Shown one piece after another: positions 8,833-17,624 of a stretch of 64,000 nt of DNA. The stretch comes from Candidatus Berkiella aquae (lineage in GTDB: Bacteria > Pseudomonadota > Gammaproteobacteria > Berkiellales > Berkiellaceae), in contig NZ_LKAJ02000001.1 of the NCBI RefSeq assembly GCF_001431295.2, forward strand, positions 620,001 through 684,000, read 5' to 3'. A model generated the notes under the pieces. That model saw only the letters and a program-made list of their open reading frames with translations. It did no database searches and was not told where the DNA came from. Every line of letters starts with the position of its first letter. Positions within the stretch are counted from its first letter, which is position 1. Made by a program: the position numbers and the translations under genes.

Positions 8833-9942
8833 ATGAAAGTAAAAGCGGCGGTTGCCTATTCTGCAGGTAAGCCTTTAGTTATTGAAACCGTTGATCTAGA
8901 AGGCCCCCGTCAAGGCGAAGTATTAGTAGAAATCAAAGCAACCGGCGTATGCCATACCGATGCATTTACTTTATCAGGGAGCGATCCGGAAGGTATTTTT
9001 CCCGCCATTCTTGGGCATGAAGGTGCAGGTGTTGTTGTAGAAACGGGTAAAGAGGTCACAACCTTAAAACCCGGCGATAAAGTGATTCCCTTGTATACCC
9101 CTGAATGTCGACAATGTGAATATTGTTTATCGCAAAAAACCAATTTATGCCAAGCGATTAGAAGTACGCAAGGTCAAGGTTTAATGCCAGATGGCACGAG
9201 TCGCTTTAGCATCGGCAAAGAAAAAATATTTCATTACATGGGCACCTCGACTTTTTCGCAATATATCGTTTTACCAGAGATTGCCCTTGCGAAGATCCGT
9301 CAAGATGCTCCTTTAGAAAAGGTGTGTCTTATTGGTTGTGGGGTGACCACCGGCATTGGAGCCGTCATTTATACGGCCAAAGTAACTCCTGGTAGTAATG
9401 TGATTGTTTTTGGTTTGGGTGGCATTGGTTTAAATGTCATTCAAGGAGCCAAAATGATTGGTGCCAATATGATTATTGGTGTCGATATTAACCCACAACG
9501 TAAGGCGCTTGCAGAAAAAATGGGGATGACCCATTTTGTTAATCCTAACGAAGTCATGGGTGATTTGGTTCCTTATCTGGTTAATTTAACCAAGGGAGGC
9601 GCTGATTATACGTTTGAATGTGTAGGTAATGTGCAATTAATGCGTCAAGCATTAGAGTGTTGTCATAAAGGATGGGGCGTATCAACCATTATAGGAGTTG
9701 CAGGCAGTGGCCAAGAAATTGCGACTCGTCCATTTCAATTAGTGACAGGAAGAGTGTGGCAAGGTTCGGCCTTTGGTGGTGCACGTGGGCGAACCGATGT
9801 GCCTAAAATCGTTGATTGGTATATGGATGGTAAGATTAAGATTGATGATTTAATCACACATCAATTACCTTTAAAAAATATCAATGAAGCATTTGATTTA
9901 ATGCATGCCGGTAAATCAATTCGTTCGGTTGTTACCTTTTAA
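8833..9942 (+). CDS. frmA: S-(hydroxymethyl)glutathione dehydrogenase (class III alcohol dehydrogenase)
   Basis: A 369-residue zinc alcohol dehydrogenase, the usual length for the class III enzyme. It oxidises the formaldehyde–glutathione adduct to S-formylglutathione with NAD+. Visible features are the catalytic zinc region GVCHTDAFTLSG and GHEGAGVV, the structural zinc cluster CRQCEYCLSQKTNLC, and the Rossmann motif VFGLGGIGLNVIQGA. GAGAGGATCTCC precedes the ATG. The S-formylglutathione hydrolase gene follows after 17 bp, so the pair forms the standard formaldehyde-detoxification unit. Confidence 0.96.
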   Translation: MKVKAAVAYSAGKPLVIETVDLEGPRQGEVLVEIKATGVCHTDAFTLSGSDPEGIFPAILGHEGAGVVVETGKEVTTLKPGDKVIPLYTPECRQCEYCLSQKTNLCQAIRSTQGQGLMPDGTSRFSIGKEKIFHYMGTSTFSQYIVLPEIALAKIRQDAPLEKVCLIGCGVTTGIGAVIYTAKVTPGSNVIVFGLGGIGLNVIQGAKMIGANMIIGVDINPQRKALAEKMGMTHFVNPNEVMGDLVPYLVNLTKGGADYTFECVGNVQLMRQALECCHKGWGVSTIIGVAGSGQEIATRPFQLVTGRVWQGSAFGGARGRTDVPKIVDWYMDGKIKIDDLITHQLPLKNINEAFDLMHAGKSIRSVVTF

Positions 9943-9959
9943 CGTGAGGAAATAAATCA

Positions 9960-10796
9960 ATGCTGACCATCCACTCCCAATATAAATGTTTTAATGGAAT
10001 GCAAATTACGTATAGTCATCATTCAGCATTAATAGGTTCAGAAATGCGTTTTGGGGTATTTATACCCCCTCAACTCAAAAATAAGCCAATGCCAGTGCTT
10101 TATTGGCTTTCAGGACTCACTTGTACTGAAGAAAATTTTATGATTAAAGCAGGAGCACAACGCGTTGCTGCTGAACTAGGATTAATGCTAGTCATTCCAG
10201 ATACCAGTCCGCGTGGCTTGGGCCTTGAAGGTGAAAAACAAAGCTATGATTTGGGAGAAGGCGCTGGTTTTTATGTCGATGCCACTCAGACACCTTGGTC
10301 AAAGAACTACAAAATGTATTCTTACATTACGCAAGAATTACCACAAATCATTCATTCGCAATTTCATGTCGATGAGGCAAGAGTCGGCATTTTAGGTCAT
10401 TCAATGGGAGGGCATGGTGCTTTAACCATTGCATTGAAAAACCCTCATATTTATAAAACCGTTTCTGCCTTTTCGCCAATATGCTCGGCGATACACAGTC
10501 CATGGGGAGAAAAAGCATTTTCGGCTTATTTAGGTCATGATAAAACCACTTGGGAAGCTTATGATGCCTGCGAGTTAATCAGCACCCGGGGTTGGCAAGG
10601 ACCTCCTATATTGGTTGATCAAGGAACCGAAGATGCCTTTTTAGAAGAGCAATTAAAACCATCATTATTGGAACAGGCTTGTCAAAGAGCACGAGTGGAA
10701 CTGCAACTTCGCTTACAAACAGGCTATGATCATAGTTATTATTTTATTGCTACGTTTATTGAAGATCATTTACGTTATCATTCAACCTACCTATAG
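9960..10796 (+). CDS. frmB: S-formylglutathione hydrolase
   Basis: A 278-residue alpha/beta hydrolase of the esterase D family that splits S-formylglutathione into formate and glutathione. The nucleophile Ser148 lies in GHSMGGHGAL. The family block LYWLSGLTCTEENFMIKAG is intact, as is the segment leading to the catalytic His near GYDHSYYFI. GAGGAAAT lies upstream of the ATG. It follows frmA directly in the same operon, completing the glutathione-dependent formaldehyde pathway. Confidence 0.96.
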   Translation: MLTIHSQYKCFNGMQITYSHHSALIGSEMRFGVFIPPQLKNKPMPVLYWLSGLTCTEENFMIKAGAQRVAAELGLMLVIPDTSPRGLGLEGEKQSYDLGEGAGFYVDATQTPWSKNYKMYSYITQELPQIIHSQFHVDEARVGILGHSMGGHGALTIALKNPHIYKTVSAFSPICSAIHSPWGEKAFSAYLGHDKTTWEAYDACELISTRGWQGPPILVDQGTEDAFLEEQLKPSLLEQACQRARVELQLRLQTGYDHSYYFIATFIEDHLRYHSTYL

Positions 10797-10805
10797 AGGT
10801 AACCG

Positions 10806-11441
10806 ATGAATCAAACTAGATCACAGTGGCATTATCCGGCAGGTTATTTAATCGTAGTTAGCATCATCTTTATTTGGTCGGCGATTGCCCCTTACGATAG
10901 ATTTACTTGGTATTTAGAATCATTTCCGGTGATGATCGTGATACCGTTATTAATCTTAACTTATCAAAAGTTTCGCTTAACGAATTTATTGTATGCCTTA
11001 ATAGCAATTCACTGTGTGATTTTATTAATAGGCGGGCATTATACTTATGCCAAAGTGCCATTTTTTGATTTGCTGCGAGAGTATTGGCAATTCTCGCGTA
11101 ACAATTATGATCGCATTGGGCATCTTGCTCAAGGCTTTGTTCCTGCGATAGCGATTCGAGAATTATTGTTGCGCACATCGCCCTTGCAAGCTGGAAAATG
11201 GCTCGTTGCTATCATTGTTTTTAGCTGTTTGGGGATTAGTGCTACTTATGAAATATTAGAATGGGGTGTTGCCGCATTCACAGGTGAGGCAGCAGACTCC
11301 TTTTTAGGAACCCAAGGCGATCCTTGGGATACCCAAAAGGATATGTTTTGTGCCTTTATTGGCACAGTAGCTTCATTGTTAATGTTAAGTAAATGGCATG
11401 ATAAGTTTTTGTCCGCCTTCGCTAAACCGCCTGTGGCGTGA
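10806..11441 (+). CDS. DUF2238 / YjdF-like inner-membrane protein
   Basis: A 211-residue membrane protein with about six hydrophobic helices. Conserved DUF2238 features are visible, notably YDRIGHLAQGFVPAIAIRELL and the acidic segment EILEWGVAAFTGEAADSFLGTQGDPWDTQKDM. It starts ten bases after the frmB stop with AGAGGTAA as ribosome site, so it probably belongs to the frmAB transcript. The function of this family is not known. Confidence 0.85.
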   Translation: MNQTRSQWHYPAGYLIVVSIIFIWSAIAPYDRFTWYLESFPVMIVIPLLILTYQKFRLTNLLYALIAIHCVILLIGGHYTYAKVPFFDLLREYWQFSRNNYDRIGHLAQGFVPAIAIRELLLRTSPLQAGKWLVAIIVFSCLGISATYEILEWGVAAFTGEAADSFLGTQGDPWDTQKDMFCAFIGTVASLLMLSKWHDKFLSAFAKPPVA

Positions 11442-11442
11442 T

Positions 11443-12027
11443 TTAGCTTCGGCGTGATGAGTTGCGTAATGTTTGCGATGCTAAAGTTTGCATTACTTGA
11501 GGTGTCTCTGTTGGTTTAATGGTTGTTAATTGACGTGGTCTAAATGAAAATAAAAGCACCGTAGATGCTTTGGTGCCATCTAATTCTCTTAAAACTTCGA
11601 GGTGTTTATATTCTTTGTAAGGTCTATAAAGATAACCTTTAAACTGCAAATTTTCGATGATGAATGCGATTTTATCTTTTGTGTAACGCAATTTTTTCAT
11701 CAATGCTTCTTGCGTTAAAGTATAAGGACGTTTTAAAAATGTTTTTACAGATTTAAGTACAATTTCTTCTTCAGTCGTTAAACGTGTATCTAGGTGATCA
11801 AATTGATTGATTAATAATTTATAGCGCGATAACGCTTTCATGCGTTCTTGTGCAAATCCGTCGTGTTGGCAACGGGTATAAATGGCAAGCGCTTCCTTAT
11901 TATTCCCTTTGTATTCAAGTAACACAGCATTTTTAAGCAACTTGAATACATAATTTTTGGGTTCGTTCTGTAACTTTTCTTGCACTATTTGCATGTTTTG
12001 ATGGTATATTGCTTTGCTCCCAGCCAT
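11443..12027 (-). CDS. Hypothetical protein with possible TPR-like N-terminus
   Basis: A 194-residue protein of unknown function, convergent with the preceding membrane-protein gene. Residues 15–60 (QEKLQNEPKNYVFKLLKNAV, then KGNNKEALAIYTRC) read like a tetratricopeptide-type helical pair. The middle region (TEEEIVLKSVKTFLKRPY onward) could be a winged-helix fold, and the C-terminus is polar. The ATG follows AAGGAA. No catalytic residues or membrane segment are visible. Confidence 0.65.
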   Translation of the reverse strand: MAGSKAIYHQNMQIVQEKLQNEPKNYVFKLLKNAVLLEYKGNNKEALAIYTRCQHDGFAQERMKALSRYKLLINQFDHLDTRLTTEEEIVLKSVKTFLKRPYTLTQEALMKKLRYTKDKIAFIIENLQFKGYLYRPYKEYKHLEVLRELDGTKASTVLLFSFRPRQLTTIKPTETPQVMQTLASQTLRNSSRRS

Positions 12028-12080
12028 TATTTTTCCTTAAATGATCAGTTATTACTAATTTATCAAACTAGAGAGTTGTT

Positions 12081-12449
12081 ATGTTAATTCAGCACATTAA
12101 TATTATAGCGGTGATTGTGGCAGCATTGTCGGCTTTGGTGATCAGCAAAATATGGTATATCTGCTTTGAAGTAAATCCCAAGCGAGCCCCATTTAAACTA
12201 AGCCAATATTGTTACCTTTTTATGTTGTCATTTATTGCTGCATTGGCAATGGCTTTGCTATTAGCACGTAAGCCGGGTTTTTATATGGCGCTGCATACTG
12301 GCATATTGGCTGGACTCTGTTGGGTGGGAACTTCATTAGGGATCACCTATGCCTATGCTAATCGCAGTATTAAGTTGTTTTTAATTGATGCAGGCTATCA
12401 TGCTATACAATTTGTAGTCTATGGCATTATTTTAGGGCTTTGGAGATAA
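12081..12449 (+). CDS. DUF1761-family membrane protein
   Basis: A 122-residue protein with four hydrophobic helices. The first, INIIAVIVAALSALVISKIW, ends in the aromatic start of the second domain, and the last, GYHAIQFVVYGIILGLW, matches the DUF1761 C-terminal pattern. These proteins are small integral membrane proteins of unknown role. Its stop codon lies 24 bp before the ATG chosen for the downstream epimerase gene, suggesting co-transcription with it. Confidence 0.8.
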   Translation: MLIQHINIIAVIVAALSALVISKIWYICFEVNPKRAPFKLSQYCYLFMLSFIAALAMALLLARKPGFYMALHTGILAGLCWVGTSLGITYAYANRSIKLFLIDAGYHAIQFVVYGIILGLWR

Positions 12450-12472
12450 ATTATCTAAAACAGGAAAAATAT

Positions 12473-13438
12473 ATGGCAATACTGATTATGGGCGCCACAG
12501 GTTTTATTGGCAAAAACCTTGTTAGATTTCTTTCTGAAAATGGGCATCATGTTTATGGCTTTGTTCACCAAATAGAACAAAATCAACCAAGTCAGGCACA
12601 ACTTAAAACACTGGCACCGTGGTTACCGCCCGATAGAATATTAGCTGGTGATTTAACGAAAGAGACACTTTCAACGCAGTGGTTACAAAAAAATCAGATT
12701 GATACAGTGATTTATGCAGCAGGGCAACCGGATGTCAAAAAAGCACAAGCAGAGTATGGGCGTTGCCTTTACTGGGGACATACCCCAACTTATCAAATCA
12801 ATGCGAATGGCGCAAAAAAGGTTGCTGATGTTTGTGAAGAAGCAGGATTAGCAGCCAATCGAACGATTCGCTTTATTTATTTAAGTTCTATTTATGCAGG
12901 AAAAATTATTCCAACAAGTAATTTGCAACATAAAAGTTGTGAGCATTATCATTTTAGTAAATGGCATGCACAAGAGTTGCTAAAACAAAATAAAACGTTG
13001 GCCGTTGATATTATTCGCCTACCACGCATGATAGGCCCTTATCAAAATACCAATGCATTTTTAGCAAGATTAAGAGACAAGATATTTATGGGGACAAAAC
13101 TCGATCTTAACGATCAAAAGATGGATATCACCCCAATTGAAGCGCTTAATCAACTCATTGAGAAACGTCTCAATACAGAAGTGACAAGTTATTATCAATT
13201 GCTTGATTTAACAACCAACGCATTTGAAGTGACTTCTCAAGAAATGGGCCATTTATATGATGAGTTAATTGCTGAACGAAATCAAACCCAGCTCTTATGG
13301 GGGCAAAAATCATTAGCTGGGCCTACACTAAGAGGATTGGCTCAAGATATTGTTAATATAAGAGGTGTTGAAATGGATGCAGCTGCAACGGTCATTCAAC
13401 AGCATATTCGTGGCTATTTAGCCAGGAAAAATGGATAG
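12473..13438 (+). CDS. NAD(P)-dependent epimerase/extended SDR with C-terminal IQ motif
   Basis: A 321-residue extended short-chain dehydrogenase. The NAD(P) motif GATGFIG is at residues 7–13, and the catalytic YHFSK (YxxxK) follows a Ser-rich YLSSIY strand. The substrate is unknown; the fold is that of nucleotide-sugar epimerases and reductases. The last 15 residues, VIQQHIRGYLARKNG, fit the calmodulin-binding IQ motif: Ile308–Gln309, Arg313–Gly314 and Arg318. Such a tail is not part of the SDR fold. The ATG at 12473 follows AGGAAAAA; an earlier start at 12440 would overlap the DUF1761 gene and lacks a ribosome site. The dipZ-like gene begins two bases after the stop. Confidence 0.85.
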   Translation: MAILIMGATGFIGKNLVRFLSENGHHVYGFVHQIEQNQPSQAQLKTLAPWLPPDRILAGDLTKETLSTQWLQKNQIDTVIYAAGQPDVKKAQAEYGRCLYWGHTPTYQINANGAKKVADVCEEAGLAANRTIRFIYLSSIYAGKIIPTSNLQHKSCEHYHFSKWHAQELLKQNKTLAVDIIRLPRMIGPYQNTNAFLARLRDKIFMGTKLDLNDQKMDITPIEALNQLIEKRLNTEVTSYYQLLDLTTNAFEVTSQEMGHLYDELIAERNQTQLLWGQKSLAGPTLRGLAQDIVNIRGVEMDAAATVIQQHIRGYLARKNG

Positions 13439-13440
13439 CT

Positions 13441-15066
13441 ATGTCATTGAATGTGATTGAGTTAGGCCTTGTATTCGTCGAAGGTCTTGCTTTGATCGCT
13501 TCGCCTTGTATTTTGCCTGTCTTACCTATCGTCCTGAGTGCTGCTGTTGATACGGGTAAATTAAGACCTTATGGCATTATTATTGGGTTTATTCTTTCAT
13601 TTAGTCTTTTTGCGTTGAGTTCGGCAACCTTAATCAAGTGGTTTTCTCTTGATCTCACAATCGTTAAAAATGTTTCTTTGGCTATTTTATTTCTATTAGG
13701 CTGTTTTATGTTGTCAACAACATTGTCAGCATGGTTCAGCCGAGTCACATCACCGCTATCAAACAAAGCTCAGCTTTTAGGTGCTGTCCCACAAAAAGGT
13801 TTTGTCAGTGGTATTATTATAGGCAGTTTAATTGGTATTGTTTGGACGCCTTGTGCAGGACCCATTTTAGCGGCTGCTTTAATACAGATTATTCGGCAAC
13901 AAAATGATGTAAATAGTCTACTCATGATTCTTGCATTTTCAGTGGGTGTCGCTATCCCTATGTTAATCATTACTTTAACAGGTAAAACATTATTGATGCG
14001 CTGGGATTGGTTAATCAAACATGTTGAGACAGTGAGAAAAGTATTAGGGTTATTCATTATTCTATCGGTTATCTATATTGCTATGGGAATGACATTGCCC
14101 CATTTTCAAGCAACCAAAGAAGTGAATCCTCTTCATGATCAAAAGACATTGATCAATCCTTTGCCTATCAGTTATCAAGCGCCTGAATTTTCTGACATAC
14201 AGGCATGGATAAATTCATCTCCCCTGACGATGAAGCAATTAATTGGTAAGGTCGTTTTAATTGATTTTTGGACTTATTCTTGTATCAATTGTATTCGTAC
14301 CTTACCTTATGTGAAAGGATGGGATCAAAAATATCGTCAGTATGGCCTGGTTGTTGTAGGGGTGCATTCACCGGAATTTATTTTTGAAAAAGATATCAAT
14401 AATGTGGAAGATGCAGTTAAGCGATTTGATATCACTTATCCTGTTGCATTAGATAATCAATTGAGAACATGGCAAAATTTTCAAAATCATTTTTGGCCGG
14501 CACACTATCTTATTGATCGAAATGGACGTGTGGTTTATACCCATTTTGGCGAAGGCGAAGATGAAATTACCGAGCATAATATTCGGGTATTATTAAATTT
14601 GGGAAAAGAAGAGAAGAACACGAGTGAAGGAACGCAGCACTATTTAAGCGATCAAACGTCAGAAACATATCTTGGTTACATCCGCCAAGAAAATTTTGTC
14701 AATAAAGATTCTATCACTAAAAACCAATCAGCGTATTATCATTTTCCTGAACGCCTGCGATTACATCAATGGAGCTTAGAAGGCGAATGGCGCTTTGAAA
14801 GTGAAAAAATTGTTTCAACTGGCACCAATGTTGCAATTCGTCTTCATTTTAAAGCAAAACAAGTTTATTTAGTCATGGGAAACCAAACCCAAAAGCCTAT
14901 AACGATACGAATTTTATTAGATGGTAAAAGCGTTAATGAAATAGAAGTCAGGGGACATCAATTATATGAAATTCTCAATTTGCCTGCTGTGAAGCAAGGG
15001 TTATTAGAAATTCAATGCCAAGTTTCTGGTCTTGAAGTTTATGCATTTACATTCGGCAATTTGTAA
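13441..15066 (+). CDS. dipZ: DipZ-type CcdA–thioredoxin fusion
   Basis: A 541-residue membrane redox protein. Residues about 1–215 form a CcdA/DsbD-like domain with six helices and conserved cysteines in SPCILPVLP and WTPCAGPILAAAL. Residues about 245–400 form a TlpA/AhpC-like thioredoxin domain with the active site SCINCIRTLPY (CxxC). The remaining 140 residues match the beta-sandwich domain found at the C-terminus of DipZ proteins. It would carry electrons from cytosolic thioredoxin to the periplasm. Its ATG is two bases after the epimerase stop and its end overlaps the next gene's upstream region, indicating an operon. Confidence 0.9.
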   Translation: MSLNVIELGLVFVEGLALIASPCILPVLPIVLSAAVDTGKLRPYGIIIGFILSFSLFALSSATLIKWFSLDLTIVKNVSLAILFLLGCFMLSTTLSAWFSRVTSPLSNKAQLLGAVPQKGFVSGIIIGSLIGIVWTPCAGPILAAALIQIIRQQNDVNSLLMILAFSVGVAIPMLIITLTGKTLLMRWDWLIKHVETVRKVLGLFIILSVIYIAMGMTLPHFQATKEVNPLHDQKTLINPLPISYQAPEFSDIQAWINSSPLTMKQLIGKVVLIDFWTYSCINCIRTLPYVKGWDQKYRQYGLVVVGVHSPEFIFEKDINNVEDAVKRFDITYPVALDNQLRTWQNFQNHFWPAHYLIDRNGRVVYTHFGEGEDEITEHNIRVLLNLGKEEKNTSEGTQHYLSDQTSETYLGYIRQENFVNKDSITKNQSAYYHFPERLRLHQWSLEGEWRFESEKIVSTGTNVAIRLHFKAKQVYLVMGNQTQKPITIRILLDGKSVNEIEVRGHQLYEILNLPAVKQGLLEIQCQVSGLEVYAFTFGNL

Positions 15067-15079
15067 AAAGCGAGAAAGT

Positions 15080-16000
15080 ATGTCAATTATCGTGTTTACC
15101 CATCCTATTTTTGTTAAACATGAAATGGGTGTGGGACATCCGGAATCCCCACAGCGAATCAAAGCCATTCAACAAGCACTTGAAAAAGCCCCTTACCATC
15201 AACAACTCATATGGCAAGAGCCACCACAAGCGACAAAAGCACAGTTGGCCAGAGTTCACCATGAAGATTATATTGAAAAATTGTTTAAAGTTGCCCCGCA
15301 AACAGGTTACCTGTCACTCGATCCTGATACCGTGATGAATCCTTATTCATTAACAGCGGCATTGCATGCGGCAGGTTCGGTGGTTGCCGCAGTAGAAGCG
15401 GTATTTCACGGAGAAACTCAAAAAGCATTTTGTTTGGTTAGACCACCTGGGCATCATGCCGAGCCAGATCGTGCGATGGGATTCTGCTTTTTTAATAATA
15501 TTGCTGTGGGAGTTGCCCATGCTTTAGCGCAAAATTATTGTCAACGGGTGGCGATTATCGATTTTGATGTTCATCATGGTAATGGCACCGAAACCATGAT
15601 GTTGCAAGAACCTGGCGTGTGCTTTTGGTCAAGTTTTGAACATCCCTTTTATCCGGGTACACAGTTAAATGGCAAACCTGAGCATATTCATCTATGTCCA
15701 TTATCTGCAGGAACAACAGGAGAATTATTTCGCGGTAAGATTGATCAAGAATTAATCCCGTTGCTTGAAGCATTTAAACCAGAATGTTTATTTATATCGG
15801 CAGGCTTTGATGCCCATCAATTAGATCCTTTAGCGGATTTGAAATTACAAACGTCAGATTATGCCTATGTCACAGAAAAACTGCGTGAGATTGCAGATAA
15901 ATATGCCAACGGTAGAATGATTTCTACATTAGAAGGGGGCTATCATTTAACTGCAATTGCGGATTCTGTGGTGGCTCATATTAATAGTTTGATAGAATGA
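15080..16000 (+). CDS. Histone-deacetylase-family zinc amidohydrolase
   Basis: A 306-residue class II HDAC-like enzyme (acetoin utilisation/acetylpolyamine amidohydrolase group). The signature blocks are complete: RPPGHHAEPDRAMGFCFFNN with the catalytic His pair, the zinc ligands in DFDVHHGNGT, and SAGFDAHQLDPLADL. The start at 15080 follows GAGAAAG and gives the usual N-terminus; a longer frame from 15032 would run into dipZ. The substrate may be an acetylated small molecule or protein. If exported it could act on host histones, but no export signal is seen. Confidence 0.92.
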   Translation: MSIIVFTHPIFVKHEMGVGHPESPQRIKAIQQALEKAPYHQQLIWQEPPQATKAQLARVHHEDYIEKLFKVAPQTGYLSLDPDTVMNPYSLTAALHAAGSVVAAVEAVFHGETQKAFCLVRPPGHHAEPDRAMGFCFFNNIAVGVAHALAQNYCQRVAIIDFDVHHGNGTETMMLQEPGVCFWSSFEHPFYPGTQLNGKPEHIHLCPLSAGTTGELFRGKIDQELIPLLEAFKPECLFISAGFDAHQLDPLADLKLQTSDYAYVTEKLREIADKYANGRMISTLEGGYHLTAIADSVVAHINSLIE

Positions 16001-16016
16001 CTAATCGGTATGTATC

Positions 16017-16190
16017 CCCACGCTGCAATTTACCCCATGCCGCGATTGCTTCGCTATGCGAAGCTGGAGGCTATTATCTTGCGCCTCTATGGGGCTGTTG
16101 AGGCTTATTTATTAGCGGCGTAGCCGCGTAGGATAATAGCCCCGCGTAAGGTACATTTGCGCAAGCAAATGTCCCGCAACGTGGGGTAAT
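16017..16190. repeat. Structured foldback element after the HDAC-like gene
   Basis: This occupies most of the 335-bp gap between two genes. The outer arms TTACCCCA (16030–16037) and TGGGGTAA (16182–16189) pair, as do the middle arms GGCTATTATC (16069–16078) and GATAATAGCC (16132–16141). Three hairpins sit inside: GCTTCGC/GCGAAGC (16048–16064), GCGGC/GCCGC (16115–16127) and ACATTTGC/GCAAATGT (16153–16172). The overall plan is like the element at 3038–3263, but the sequence differs. From 16191 to the next gene I see nothing firm beyond AT-rich promoter-like sequence. Confidence 0.7.
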
Positions 16191-16335
16191 GAGCCATATC
16201 TCTTCCACACAAGCCTCGTAGGGGCGTAGGAAAATGCTATCTTTGTTATAAATATTTACAGATAGGGGTCTGTTAAAGAATTCAATGAAAAAGTCGATAT
16301 TTTAAGCTACACCTATTTTTACGAAGAATGACATC

Positions 16336-16953
16336 ATGAAGAAAATATTGTCTTTACTGGTTCTTTCTACCTTTATGACAGCAAGCTATGCAATTGGCCC
16401 TAATGAATTATCGTTTGACGGGGCACGTTATTACAAAATTAGTGAAAGAACCAAAGGTCGATCAATTGCGGCAGAATATGCGCCACAAAGTCGTAATTCA
16501 GCTGCAAGAGTCATTATTACCCATGTGACAGATAAAAACGATCCTAATAAAATTGCAACGGATCTCAAAGGCAAGAAAGGGGTTGATATTGTTGATGTCG
16601 AAAGTTTAACCCCCGATCGCTCAGATTTAATTATCCGCTTTATACAGTTTGATATGGGTAATTTAAAAGTCAAAAATAATATTTGCCGCATCAAAAGAAG
16701 CGCCAATAACAAAGGGAGTGTGGTATTTCAATATGTCGAGAGCAAACGCTTAAAACATCAAGCAGAAGGTTCTACGATGCCTGATTTTACGAAAGTGGCA
16801 GATAATATGAAACAATTACCAGTTGAGAAATACTCAACTTCATTATCGCAACGTATGATAGCAACGGATGATGAAGAATATGTGCCATGGCATCAACGTC
16901 AACGTTCACGTGGTTATTGGGGACGTCAGCCAATGTATGAGTATTACTATTAA
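16336..16953 (+). CDS. Secreted hypothetical protein
   Basis: A 205-residue protein with a clear Sec signal peptide (MKKILSLLVLSTFMTASYA, likely cleaved after YA at residue 19), so it is exported to the periplasm or beyond. The mature part has an alternating beta-type pattern (SAARVIITHVTDK, SDLIIRFIQFDMGN, GSVVFQYVESKR). It ends in an Arg/Tyr/Trp/Gln-rich tail (WHQRQRSRGYWGRQPMYEY). No known domain is recognised. The aromatic, basic tail resembles that of the small secreted protein encoded at 32633–32896. Confidence 0.75.
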   Translation: MKKILSLLVLSTFMTASYAIGPNELSFDGARYYKISERTKGRSIAAEYAPQSRNSAARVIITHVTDKNDPNKIATDLKGKKGVDIVDVESLTPDRSDLIIRFIQFDMGNLKVKNNICRIKRSANNKGSVVFQYVESKRLKHQAEGSTMPDFTKVADNMKQLPVEKYSTSLSQRMIATDDEEYVPWHQRQRSRGYWGRQPMYEYYY

Positions 16954-16962
16954 TTAAATTTT

Positions 16963-16980
16963 CCCTCTCTCGAGAGAGGG
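16963..16980. terminator. Hairpin between convergent genes
   Basis: A perfect 18-nt palindrome CCCTCTCTCGAGAGAGGG lies ten bases after the secreted-protein stop and before the convergent glyoxalase gene. It is flanked by T residues on the left and A residues on the right, so it could terminate transcription in both directions. Confidence 0.6.
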
Positions 16981-17045
16981 GAAATGCCGCCTGATAACCT
17001 CCATCGCGTAGGGTTACTTCTGTAATGGATATAGTATGAGTAAGC

Positions 17046-17465
17046 TTACCATTCACCTGAATTTTCCATCAAAATCCAAGGCTCTTGTGGTTCTAGTGCC
17101 TGACCCCGTTGTAAAATTTCAATCGAAATGTCATCCGGCGAGCGAACAAATGCCATACGACCATCACGAGGCGGCCGCAAGATGGTAACGCCTAATTGTT
17201 GCAAACGTTCGCAGTAGGTATAAATATTATCCACTTCAAAAGCAAGATGCCCAAAGTTACGTCCAATAGAATAAGGTGCTGGTTGATCCCAGTTATAAGT
17301 TAATTCAATCATGGGTTCATGAGGCGCAGTCGCGAGGAAAATAAGGGTAAAACGGCCCTTCTCATAATCAGAGCGCCTAATTTCTATTAGACCTAATTTG
17401 TTCACGTAGAAGTCCAGCGATTTTTCTAAATCAAATACGCGAACCATGGCGTGTAAGTATCGCAT
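17046..17465 (-). CDS. gloA: Lactoylglutathione lyase (glyoxalase I)
   Basis: A 139-residue single-domain glyoxalase that isomerises the methylglyoxal–glutathione hemithioacetal to S-lactoylglutathione. The four metal ligands expected of GloA are visible: His5 ([10 protein letters not shown]), Glu54 (MIELTYNW), His73 (FGHLAFEVD) and Glu116 (SIEILQRG). The start at 17465 gives the conserved N-terminus and follows TGAGGAA; a longer frame from 17519 adds 18 non-conserved residues. With frmAB, it suggests exposure to reactive aldehydes. Confidence 0.92.
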   Translation of the reverse strand: MRYLHAMVRVFDLEKSLDFYVNKLGLIEIRRSDYEKGRFTLIFLATAPHEPMIELTYNWDQPAPYSIGRNFGHLAFEVDNIYTYCERLQQLGVTILRPPRDGRMAFVRSPDDISIEILQRGQALEPQEPWILMENSGEW

Positions 17466-17624
17466 TGTATTCCTCAAAAGGGTCTTTATTAAAATAAAAC
17501 CCATATTAAATGTAGCCACACGAGAAGTAAAATATTTTGTTTAGACCTATGCTTAATCCACATTTTATTTAAGATAAATAGATTATATTGTAGAAGAAGC
17601 TTATACAGTATTGGAACGAGTGTC

